Origin: Planctomycetaceae bacterium
GTDB lineage: Bacteria; Planctomycetota; Planctomycetia; Planctomycetales; Planctomycetaceae
DNA: 32,996 bases
Direction: 5' to 3'
Assembly (NCBI GenBank): GCA_029243145.1
Contig: JAQWSQ010000172.1
Span: 1 to 32,996 of the forward strand
The notes beneath the pieces were generated by a model. The model was not told the origin of the DNA. It made no database searches and was given only the letters and a program-made list of their open reading frames with translations. Positions 1 through 7,089 of the stretch are shown piece by piece. The translations under genes and the position numbers were made by a program. Within the stretch, counting starts at the first letter, position 1, and every line of letters begins with the position of its first letter.

Positions 1-71
1 CACGAAACGGTCAACTCGATGCCAACGAGCAACACCGCGAGAGCCAGAAGTGATTTCTTAAACTTAGTCAT
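1..71 (-). CDS. 5' end of a secreted protein gene, cut by the window edge
   Basis: Only the first 23 codons are inside the window. Reading leftward from the ATG at 71, they give a short basic N-terminus (KFKK) followed by a long run of L, A, V and G, which is a classic Sec signal-peptide pattern. Its ATG overlaps the stop of a short upstream open frame in an ATGA arrangement, which suggests translational coupling. No Shine-Dalgarno stands out. Nothing can be said of the mature protein. This could be a chance frame, but the signal-peptide pattern is strong. Confidence 0.45.
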   Translation of the reverse strand, partial: MTKFKKSLLALAVLLVGIELTVS

Positions 72-217
72 TCAATTGTAGTCCGCAGGGGTGAAACGGC
101 TAATCTTGAGACGGTCCTGCCGCTCTTCGGGATAACGACCACAATCACCGGGTTGCCGCCAGCGATATCGATTTCAAATTCAGCCCGGACGGCAACTCCG
201 GTGCATTGTATTGTTAT
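68..217 (-). other. Short open frame ending in ATGA overlap with the next ORF
   Basis: Between a TAG at 220-218 and a TGA at 70-68 there is an open minus frame of about 50 codons in the same phase as the hypothetical ORF at 224-598, separated from it by two stops. Its middle is rich in V, I and G (beta-strand-like, residues VIVVVIPKSG). There is no ATG; the first plausible starts are two GTG codons in that stretch. It may be the tail of a broken gene or a tiny gene coupled to the signal-peptide ORF at 71. I cannot assign it to a family. Confidence 0.2.
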
Positions 218-223
218 CTACTG

Positions 224-598
224 TCAGTGTTGCGTTGAGGTTTTGTCGAGCCCAAAAGCGACATGGTATGCCCATTTGACCGAATCCACGCGTGACGCAA
301 TTGGAATGCGGCAACCTGAATTGGAACCATATGGGACACGCTTCATTGTGTCGCCAGTGAGTTCGCCAAGTTTACATTGCATTGATTCGATTACATCATC
401 AGTTGCGGACACACGAATCCAATTATACGTTGGGACCATTGTTTGGTCGGATATGATGATACATGTGCCAATGATCTCGATTTCGTATTTCGCCTTCTTG
501 GTTACGATCTCTGGGAACACCGCGTCGAGACTCTCGTGTTTCCATTCGGGATGAATCTCACGCAGGACTTGTGGAATGAAGTATTCCAGTGTGGACAT
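224..598 (-). CDS. Hypothetical protein, start uncertain (open to 757)
   Basis: This is a 124-residue ORF with protein-like composition (MSTLEYF...FGLDKTSTQH), with no signal peptide, membrane segment or motif I recognise. The same frame stays open upstream to 757 and reads sensibly there, for example RDLRTVLQNVDVGDHIVDSD just before the ATG. The true protein is probably longer, but that extension has no ATG, GTG or TTG start. The gene is therefore either started at an unusual codon (a CTG lies at LQNVDVG), broken at its 5' end, or really begins at 598. Its position next to recombinase debris favours a damaged gene. Confidence 0.45.
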   Translation of the reverse strand: MSTLEYFIPQVLREIHPEWKHESLDAVFPEIVTKKAKYEIEIIGTCIIISDQTMVPTYNWIRVSATDDVIESMQCKLGELTGDTMKRVPYGSNSGCRIPIASRVDSVKWAYHVAFGLDKTSTQH

Positions 599-773
599 AG
601 CCTCACGAAGGTCATCCGAATCTACAATGTGGTCGCCAACGTCGACATTCTGCAGGACGGTGCGGAGATCACGGGCGAGGTGTTGTTCAGTTGCTGAGGC
701 GAAGGCAGGCCTCCATATGTGTTTGGGGACAATGTGTTTGCCAGATAACTTAAATACTTATCCGGAGTTTTGA

Positions 774-841
774 CCCTGATAAAGCTCTTATCAGCGTTTT
801 CATCCCGGTGTAGACCGTTTTTATCTCGGGTTTTATCAGGG
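774..841. repeat. Inverted repeat, 10-bp arms, beside the recombinase remnant
   Basis: CCCTGATAAA at 774-783 is matched exactly by TTTATCAGGG at 832-841, with a 48-base spacer that contains a further CTTATCAG at 787-794. The arms lie within 90 bases of the 3' end of the truncated tyrosine recombinase, where attachment or recombinase core sites are often found. An att role is inference. The rest of 599-929 shows no convincing gene beyond the upstream extension of the ORF at 224-598. Confidence 0.4.
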
Positions 842-929
842 GTGAATTCACTCTACGACGGGCTGCGGTCGGTTGCAACTGACGCCGCACCACGTACAAA
901 GTACGACTGAAATGATTGGTGCTTGACGG

Positions 930-1625
930 TCACGTTGACTGAGCTGTGCCAACAAACATTGCGTCCTGTGCTGACTCCATTGCATCTCGAACGGCTTCCG
1001 TATTCAAGCGAGCGTAGATACCTGTAACGCTCTGGCTGCTGTGTCCAAGCATCTTGGCAATGATTGCCTCAGACGTGCCGTGGATGGCCATGTGACTCGC
1101 GAGCGTTCGCCTCAGGTCGTGTAGCGTGACATCGTCAAGGCCGGCAGCATCGGTGACTCGCTTCCAAGCGGCTTTCGGTTCCTGGATGTGGCCAGACTTT
1201 GAAGCTCGCTCACCTTCACGCTGCGAGGGAAAGACCCATTCAGAATCCGCGTACTGGCGACGGGCTTCAATGATCTCCATTGCCCGTTTCGTCAGTGGTA
1301 CGGCGTGCGGCTTGCCACCTTTGACCAGCGGAATCAAACATATTCCAGCGAGATCAAGTTTGTCGGCCATACCGACTGGCAAGACATTGTCAAAGTCCGA
1401 AATGATGGTAATAAATGCAAACTCCGGTAATCCGACGGAGATTCTGATCCCTGCTACGGTCTCCTGAATTGAATCAAGAAATGGAAGACCCAAACCAATG
1501 ACAAACCACAGGCGGCTCAAAAAACGAATTGCGTGTTGAAGAATGACGAGTGCTGCAACGTGAGAAAGGAGGCGATCTCGCGTGACGTAGAAGGTACGTC
1601 CACAGAAAAAGCGATGTCTCTTCAA
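930..1625 (-). pseudogene. Tyrosine recombinase (phage-type integrase), C-terminal catalytic remnant
   Basis: The 231-codon frame ends in a clear tyrosine recombinase catalytic half. It has the beta-hairpin lysine region VKGGKPHAVPLT (near 101-112), H169-x-x-R172 in LHDLRRTLASH, H195 in KMLGHSS, and the nucleophile Y204 in GIYARL. The first Arg of the R-K-H-R-H-Y set, normally in a TG-x-R-x-x-E segment about 30 residues before the lysine, is missing. The first ~85 residues do not resemble a core-binding or SAM-like domain. Complete enzymes of this family are usually 300-400 residues. I read it as a truncated, probably inactive integrase whose upstream half was replaced by unrelated DNA. It marks an old mobile-element or integron-like boundary. 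Confidence 0.75.
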
Positions 1626-1692
1626 AACAATGCAATCGACACAAATCGAAAGGAGCCAACAATTTGCTCAAGGGTATGGAAGATTCGGAATC

Positions 1693-1765
1693 AAGATTCG
1701 GCAACATTTGGGGCAAGATTTGGTCAACATTCGGTCAAGGTGTGTCCCCCATTCACCAAATCTTG
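1693..1765. repeat. Direct and inverted repeats upstream of the recombinase remnant
   Basis: Two imperfect copies of AAGATTYGG(Y)CAACATTYGG follow each other at about 1693-1711 and 1715-1734. The 11-mer CAAGATTTGGT (1714-1724) is matched exactly in inverse by ACCAAATCTTG (1755-1765), which gives a possible stem with a 30-base loop. The repeats lie between the recombinase remnant and the NHL gene. No gene is convincing in 1626-1938. Recombinase-binding or transcription-factor sites are both possible; neither is shown. Confidence 0.4.
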
Positions 1766-1938
1766 ACATCTTGAAACGGGTGTTGAGTGTTCGGGAATGA
1801 TTTGAGTGGGACGATCTTCGATCAAGCCGGCTGATTCTCAAAACTGCCCGTTGCATTGCGACTTTGACTACCCGATACTGCAACATCAACAACCGATCAT
1901 AGTTCTTGACCATACCTCGATCATTCAGGACGCCCATC

Positions 1939-2949
1939 ATGCTGAGACTTTCCGCTTCCACCGTTGCTGTTTTCATGCTCACGCTCTCAACACTGCTACC
2001 CGCAGCCGAGAATACGGCACCGGTGCAAATGGGTTCGGGTGCGATGACATTCCAAACCGTACCGGGATGGGGACTGGGAGGAGATGGACGCTCACTCATC
2101 GGTGCCACACATGGTGGGGTCGTTGTCGATAAAGCCGGCAACATTTACACCAGTGCCAACATCGGCGTGTTTGTCTTCTCTCCCGATGGCAAAATGATTC
2201 GCAAATTTCTCGGCGAAGAATACACCGCCATGCACGATATTGAAGTCCGTGTCGAAGAGGACGGTGAGTTCATTTACGGAGCCCGCAACGCCGCCGCCGA
2301 AGTCGTCAAATTTCATGCGGAAACCGGTGACATTGTGATGAAGATCGGATTCCCTGAAGAATCTGGATTAAAACTCAAACGAATCAATCCGACGGCTGTC
2401 ACCGTTGCCCCGAATGGAGACATTTTCATGGCCGACGGCTACGGCAGTGACACGATCTTCAAGTTCGACAAGACCGGAAAATACCTCATGCACTTCGGCA
2501 AAAAGGGAGACGGCCTCAAAGAGTTTCACACGGCTCACGGCATGACTCTCGACACTCGCTACGATCCCCCTCGCTTGCTTATCTGCGACCGTAATCATCA
2601 ACCCAAAGGACGCCTGCTCCATTACGACCTCGATGGTGATTTCATTGCGGAAGTCGTTACTGGACTCGGCATGCCGACCTCAGTGGCCATTCACGGCGAC
2701 TTTGTCTCGGTCCCCGACCTTCACGGTCGAGTCGTCATCCTCAATAAAGACAACACCATCATTTCGGTCCTCGGTAACAATCCCAACCCCAACCTCGGGC
2801 GTAACTTCAAAGTTCCTCAAGAACAATGGAAAGAGGGATTCTTCAGCGGAACGCACGGTTCCTATTGGGATCACGACGGCAACTTGTACGTGCAAGACTG
2901 GAACGTGTCCGGTCGCATCATCAAGCTGGTCCGCGTCCCTGTGAATTGA
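1939..2949 (+). CDS. Secreted NHL-repeat beta-propeller protein
   Basis: This 336-residue exported protein begins with a signal peptide (MLRLSASTVAVFMLTLS..., cleavage near AAEN). The body is a chain of NHL-type propeller blades: VVVDKAGNIYTSA, VFSPDGKMIRKF, VTVAPNGDIFMADGYGSD, KFDKTGKYLMHFGKKGDG, and a final blade ending SYWDHDGNLYVQDWNVSGRI. In planctomycetes such proteins are extracytoplasmic; roles from binding scaffolds to lyases similar to peptidyl-alpha-hydroxyglycine alpha-amidating lyase are known, and I cannot choose between them. An in-frame ATG exists at 1906, but the ATG at 1939 starts the signal peptide exactly and has CAGGA about 8 bases upstream. The gene is monocistronic and converges with the amidase, leaving only 24 bases between them. 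Confidence 0.85.
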   Translation: MLRLSASTVAVFMLTLSTLLPAAENTAPVQMGSGAMTFQTVPGWGLGGDGRSLIGATHGGVVVDKAGNIYTSANIGVFVFSPDGKMIRKFLGEEYTAMHDIEVRVEEDGEFIYGARNAAAEVVKFHAETGDIVMKIGFPEESGLKLKRINPTAVTVAPNGDIFMADGYGSDTIFKFDKTGKYLMHFGKKGDGLKEFHTAHGMTLDTRYDPPRLLICDRNHQPKGRLLHYDLDGDFIAEVVTGLGMPTSVAIHGDFVSVPDLHGRVVILNKDNTIISVLGNNPNPNLGRNFKVPQEQWKEGFFSGTHGSYWDHDGNLYVQDWNVSGRIIKLVRVPVN

Positions 2950-2973
2950 TCACCGCGGCACTCAGCCAGACCA

Positions 2974-4377
2974 TCACGATCCGGGGGGATGTTGCAGATG
3001 CCAATTCGTCTGCTGCTGGTAAGCGGCGGCTATGGACAGCAATGTCGCCTCGCTCAACGCCTGACCAGTGAACTGCAAACCGATTGGTAATTGATGTTTC
3101 TCCGAGAGTCCATTCGGTACGGAGATCGCGGGTAAACCACACGCATTCGCGGCTCCATCAAACGTGCCGACCGAATACCCGCGAGACGACTGACTGAACG
3201 GTTTAGTCGCCGAATATGCGGGTGTTGAACGACTCGGCGCAACCACTGCGTCGAACGGTCTCACCAATTGACTGATGGCTGGTTGCATGCGGTGATTGCG
3301 AATCCTCAATGCGTTGATGTAATCAACCGCAGGAATGACTTGCCCAGCATGTGCGCCATAGTGGTCTTCAGAAGCCGTCAACTCCCACACTTCTCCCGAA
3401 GTAATCATTCCTTCAAAGGCGGCTGCGATCTCACAATCGATGATAGTGGCTGGCACGATATGCCAAGGCAAGTCGTCCGGCATTTCGATTTCGGTGATCG
3501 TCCCCAGCTTCTCTAACTCAGAGAGCGACCGGTCAAAACTCCGGCGGACATCGGGATGTGCCGACTCAGAACTTCCTTTCACCACAGCAAATTGAAAGGG
3601 TAATTTCTTCTGCTTGGCAGCATCACAAATGAATGAGACTTCAATTGCTGATTCATCGAGAGTGTCCGGCCCCGCGATCACATCCAAGACTATTGCACAG
3701 TCTTCTGCGGAACGTGCCATCGGACCGATTTTATCCATCGTCCAACTGAGTGCCATCGCTCCCGAGCGACTGACTCGCCCATAAGTCGGACGTAAACCAC
3801 TGATGCCGCAGAAACTGGCGGGACACATGATCGACCCCCATGTCTCAGTCCCCAAAGCAAAAGGGACCAACCCGGCAGCCACCGCCGCCCCACTTCCGCT
3901 GGAAGAACCACCGGCCCAGTAATTGGTGCTCCAAGGATTGAGACCGGGACCAGTGACGGCGGCATTCGCTTGTCGATACCCCATGCCTCCGGCAATTTCG
4001 ACCATCGCAAGTTTCGCGACAAGTACGGCTCCCGCCGCTTTCAAGCGTGCATAAACCGTGGCATCCTGATCGAGTATTCGTTCGCGATAAGGCGCAGAGC
4101 CCCAACTGGTTGGGATACCTTTCGTGGAGAACAAATCTTTCAAACCATAAGGAATGCCATGCAACGGACCACTATCTGTTCCTGATTTCAGTTCTGCATC
4201 CGCGTGATCGGCTTGAGCGAAGGCCGTTTCTTCAGTGACGGTCACAACGGCATTCAATTCACGACCGCGAGATTCCAATCGATCGAGAAAGTATTCGACC
4301 AGACGACGAGAAGTCACCTTCCCCTCGCGAAGATGTTGCCCCAGTTCAGTGATTGAGAGAAAAGCGTATTCGGTCAT
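2974..4377 (-). CDS. Amidase-signature family amidohydrolase
   Basis: This is a 467-residue cytoplasmic enzyme of the amidase signature family (GatA, fatty-acid amide hydrolase and bacterial amidases), which hydrolyses carboxamides with a Ser-cisSer-Lys triad. The catalytic Lys is K80 in IPYGLKDLF. The cis-Ser lies in GGSSSGSGAA (S158/S159), and the nucleophile is S182 in GTETWGSIMCPASF. The core glycine/serine signature is complete and the length is normal for the family. GatB and GatC are not nearby, so it is more likely a stand-alone amidase than the tRNA amidotransferase subunit. A GTG at 4380 is also in frame, but the ATG at 4377 is preferred because it forms TGATG with the stop of the upstream gene, typical of termination-reinitiation. 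The substrate cannot be inferred. Confidence 0.9.
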   Translation of the reverse strand: MTEYAFLSITELGQHLREGKVTSRRLVEYFLDRLESRGRELNAVVTVTEETAFAQADHADAELKSGTDSGPLHGIPYGLKDLFSTKGIPTSWGSAPYRERILDQDATVYARLKAAGAVLVAKLAMVEIAGGMGYRQANAAVTGPGLNPWSTNYWAGGSSSGSGAAVAAGLVPFALGTETWGSIMCPASFCGISGLRPTYGRVSRSGAMALSWTMDKIGPMARSAEDCAIVLDVIAGPDTLDESAIEVSFICDAAKQKKLPFQFAVVKGSSESAHPDVRRSFDRSLSELEKLGTITEIEMPDDLPWHIVPATIIDCEIAAAFEGMITSGEVWELTASEDHYGAHAGQVIPAVDYINALRIRNHRMQPAISQLVRPFDAVVAPSRSTPAYSATKPFSQSSRGYSVGTFDGAANACGLPAISVPNGLSEKHQLPIGLQFTGQALSEATLLSIAAAYQQQTNWHLQHPPGS

Positions 4378-5693
4378 CACGATTTGGATTCCGGTGGAAC
4401 AGGTTCAAAGTCTCCAAAAGGTTTTTCCTGGTATTTGCGGATCTTCTCCATTTTGGCGAGACGCTTCTTTCCACCATCGGGTTCAACGAGCACGCGCCAA
4501 CCGAGTCGCCCCAACAATCGAGCCTGAATGAATAGAAATGCTGCCGTCAATGGCCCCACCCAAAGAGCACATAACATGGGATTTGCAACAATCGAGAAAC
4601 CTACGGCCGTCACATAGATGACAGACAACGCTGCCGCGAGGACATAATAACTCACCCAGTAACGTCCATGAGACCACATACTCTGATAAACGGGAACACT
4701 GACGGGCCACAGGATCGAACCCGATTCGAGGGCCGACAGTAGAATGATCGGATAGATAATGTGAACTTGCACCAATGAGACTAACCAAGGGGCTGGCAAA
4801 AACTGAGCCACCGGCTCTAACAACACACTAATTCCTTGAGACACCAAACCGAGAAACGCAACATACATCAGGTTGACACCCCACTCACGCCAATCCGGTT
4901 CGGGCCATTCATCAATCACCACCTGCCCCGCACCAGTACCTTCGAGTATGGTCATGCCACATGCCGAGGTATACGAGAGTGTCCAGAAGACAATCCAGAA
5001 TGAGGGTAACCCGATCATTGCCGCGGCCACTGGGCCGACACCAGACGACAACAAAAACAGCAGAGTAATCGTGACCATGACCCAACTGATCATCCAGGCA
5101 ATTGAAGCCCAGATCCATCTCGGCCAGGCGTGAGTCGTCCAAGGATAATTGAAGACATTCGAAAAATAGAGCCACTTGGGTGGAGGATCGATTTCGACCT
5201 GCCTGATATGACTAATGTTCTCAAAGACGTGCGTGTTGAGTGGTGTCGGTTTAGAGGCTTCTCCCGGAGCGTATTGTCCGGGATCAGGAATGGGGATAGG
5301 TTTTGGTTTTTCGGGAATTTCAGACTGAGATGGAACACGGTACTCTTCCAGACAATCGGGACAGGTATCCATCCAAGATTCGTCGCGTAGTTCGGGAGAG
5401 AGCAACGTTAAACAACGAGGACACTTCATCGTCACAGTTGCGAGGGACGAAATGCTGTCATTTTTTGTATCATCGGATTTGGAAATCCCATACACACCGG
5501 GATCGACATTCCTGGGTCCGGCCAACTTCTTAAGAAATTCCGCTTCCACAGGATCATACGCGGGAATATTAATGATGCCTTCGCACTCTGGGCATTTGAG
5601 TTTGCGTGCATAAGGTTTGGCGGCAGTCGTCAAGCGTTCGTGACAAGTATGACAGGTCACTTTGATACGGATCCGCGGCGACGTTCCGTTCAT
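4377..5693 (-). CDS. Zinc-ribbon multi-pass membrane protein
   Basis: The 438-residue protein has two N-terminal zinc ribbons and a membrane body. Ribbon 1 is C14-x2-C17 with C34-x2-C37 (KCPECEGIINIP). Ribbon 2 is C91-x2-C94 with C111-x2-C114. A proline-rich linker follows (EKPKPIPIPDPGQYAPG), then roughly six hydrophobic helices between about 190 and 405 (for example WIWASIAWMISWVMVTITLL), and a charged tail (GGKKRLAKMEKIRKYQEK). Planctomycetes encode many membrane proteins with N-terminal double ribbons; the function of this type is unknown to me. The ribbons would lie in the cytoplasm. Its stop overlaps the amidase ATG by one base, so the two are made together. The ATG at 5693 is the natural start because it precedes ribbon 1 closely. 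Confidence 0.85.
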   Translation of the reverse strand: MNGTSPRIRIKVTCHTCHERLTTAAKPYARKLKCPECEGIINIPAYDPVEAEFLKKLAGPRNVDPGVYGISKSDDTKNDSISSLATVTMKCPRCLTLLSPELRDESWMDTCPDCLEEYRVPSQSEIPEKPKPIPIPDPGQYAPGEASKPTPLNTHVFENISHIRQVEIDPPPKWLYFSNVFNYPWTTHAWPRWIWASIAWMISWVMVTITLLFLLSSGVGPVAAAMIGLPSFWIVFWTLSYTSACGMTILEGTGAGQVVIDEWPEPDWREWGVNLMYVAFLGLVSQGISVLLEPVAQFLPAPWLVSLVQVHIIYPIILLSALESGSILWPVSVPVYQSMWSHGRYWVSYYVLAAALSVIYVTAVGFSIVANPMLCALWVGPLTAAFLFIQARLLGRLGWRVLVEPDGGKKRLAKMEKIRKYQEKPFGDFEPVPPESKS

Positions 5694-5764
5694 ACAAACT
5701 GATCCTCAATATCAAATCGAAAAATGTAACAGATCGCGAAGAACACTCTTTGGTAAGAGATGAC

Positions 5765-5980
5765 ATGGACTTTGAGTATTATGAACCGAACAAGCCCTCA
5801 ATCGCCAGAGACTTTTTCGGGACTCAAAAGGGCGAATTGCCCAATGTGGGGATTTCCCGTAGCCAGTCGGCAAAGATTGCCGATATTGCGTGGCCTGATG
5901 TCGATTTTGCACAAATGCTTGCGTACAAAACCCCCAGCCGGAAAAGTCTCCCAAAGACCACGCAATCAGCCTGGGATTAA
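5765..5980 (+). CDS. Small hypothetical protein, 71 residues
   Basis: This short plus-strand ORF lies between the divergent membrane-protein gene and the FHA gene. Its N-terminus is acidic and aromatic (MDFEYYEPNKPSIARDFFG), and it contains DIAWPDVDFAQML. It has no transmembrane segment or cysteines. Composition looks like real protein, whereas the overlapping minus frame 5712-6074 is rich in R, S and W and reads like a shadow. An in-frame TTG at 5750 could extend it by five residues; the ATG at 5765 has a purine-rich AAGAGA upstream. No family recognised. It may be a genuine small gene or a chance frame. Confidence 0.4.
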   Translation: MDFEYYEPNKPSIARDFFGTQKGELPNVGISRSQSAKIADIAWPDVDFAQMLAYKTPSRKSLPKTTQSAWD

Positions 5981-6096
5981 AGGCAAAGCGGCCCCCAAAA
6001 GACTCAACTTTCCCGGTGAATCTGGCCGAAATCATTAATCGGGTCATCGCGCAATTCTGCCATGGACCACTCATCCTTCTTCAACAAGATGTTGAC

Positions 6097-6101
6097 AGGA
6101 G
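6097..6101 (+). promoter_or_regulatory. Shine-Dalgarno AGGAG fixing the FHA gene start
   Basis: AGGAG ends 5 bases before the ATG at 6107. Two earlier in-frame ATGs (6062 and 6089) lack such a site, so 6107 is the likely start. Confidence 0.7.
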
Positions 6102-6106
6102 TTACT

Positions 6107-6994
6107 ATGTCATCCGTTTCGTCAGCTCGTCAGTTCCGATTCTCCTCTGAAGGATCTGGGCATGAACCAACAAACACACGAGATTTTGTTCTCGAGATCA
6201 TGAGTGGAAAGACGAAATTCCCGAATCGCCCCATGCCTCGAGGGCGACTTTCCATTGGAGCCAGTGCCAAGTGTTGGTTACAACTGGGAGGTCCAGGAAT
6301 ACCCGAAATCCATTCGTGGATGGAAGTTGGCAGAAAAGAAGTCGCGTTGTACGTCTTCGAAGAAGAACCTTCAATTCAGGTCAATGGTTCCAAAGTTCAA
6401 TTCGCGCTGCTGAAAGGTGGAGAGTCTCTTCAGATCGGGACTTTTGAATTTCAGATTCACGTCAATGTGACAGATGAACCCGACAAACCTTGGCTCAAGC
6501 CAAACCTGACTCCTCAGCAACTTGAAAATCTAAAAAACGAGTTGGAGAAACCATTAGAGAGTTCAGAAAAGCTGACTGCTGAAGAACTCGTTGATCTGCT
6601 TGAACAAGAAATGCACACCATTGAACAGCACGATTCTCGCGAGAGAGCGGGGTTACTTCGTTTGATGGAATCTGTGCGTGAAGCGCAGGAAGAACTCGAC
6701 TTAGAACAAGTGGAAAAACAAACGGACGAAGTCATTCTTCCTATTGCTCATAATCGAGAACTCGAATCGGACGATTTTGTTTCTCGAATCGAAGAAGTCA
6801 CCCGTTCGCTTCAAAATCGCACTTCAACATTGCAATCCGAAGAAAGTGGATATGCACGAGCTGCCGAGTCTCTGCTGCGAACGCAACAAAGACTCATCGA
6901 TCAGATGGACCAACTGATGTCAGCACTCGATGCACAATCTTCACAGACAGATGCTCAATCAGAGGAAGAGTCGCAACAAGCACTGGCAGGTTGA
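6107..6994 (+). CDS. FHA-domain protein with long coiled-coil tail
   Basis: The first ~115 of 295 residues form a forkhead-associated (FHA) domain, a beta-sandwich that binds phosphothreonine. Visible elements are the GRLSIG strand (46-51), IPEIHSW in place of the usual S/H loop, VNGSKV, and the closing LKGGESLQIGTFEFQI. The remaining ~170 residues are highly charged and rich in E, Q and L with heptad-like spacing (for example LENLKNELEKPLESSEKL), predicting coiled coil. No kinase or other catalytic domain is attached. FHA proteins usually dock to Ser/Thr-kinase targets, and planctomycetes have many such kinases, but none is adjacent. The gene precedes a membrane-protein gene by about 95 bases on the same strand, so co-transcription is possible. 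Confidence 0.75.
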   Translation: MSSVSSARQFRFSSEGSGHEPTNTRDFVLEIMSGKTKFPNRPMPRGRLSIGASAKCWLQLGGPGIPEIHSWMEVGRKEVALYVFEEEPSIQVNGSKVQFALLKGGESLQIGTFEFQIHVNVTDEPDKPWLKPNLTPQQLENLKNELEKPLESSEKLTAEELVDLLEQEMHTIEQHDSRERAGLLRLMESVREAQEELDLEQVEKQTDEVILPIAHNRELESDDFVSRIEEVTRSLQNRTSTLQSEESGYARAAESLLRTQQRLIDQMDQLMSALDAQSSQTDAQSEEESQQALAG

Positions 6995-7089
6995 GACAGA
7001 TTCCTCTGACGAGAAGCTCTCTTCCCCCATGAGCTATCCTGCTGTAAAATTAAAGATCTCTCACCACTTGGCCTAGGGATCTGATTGCG

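Noticed and set aside
4377..4380. Amidase as GatA of the tRNA amidotransferase
   Set aside because: GatB and GatC are not adjacent, and amidase-signature proteins have many other roles; only the family call is supported.
5712..6074. A 120-codon minus-strand frame upstream of the zinc-ribbon gene
   Set aside because: Composition (many R, S, W and Q, no domain) fits a shadow of the small plus-strand ORF and the FHA leader.
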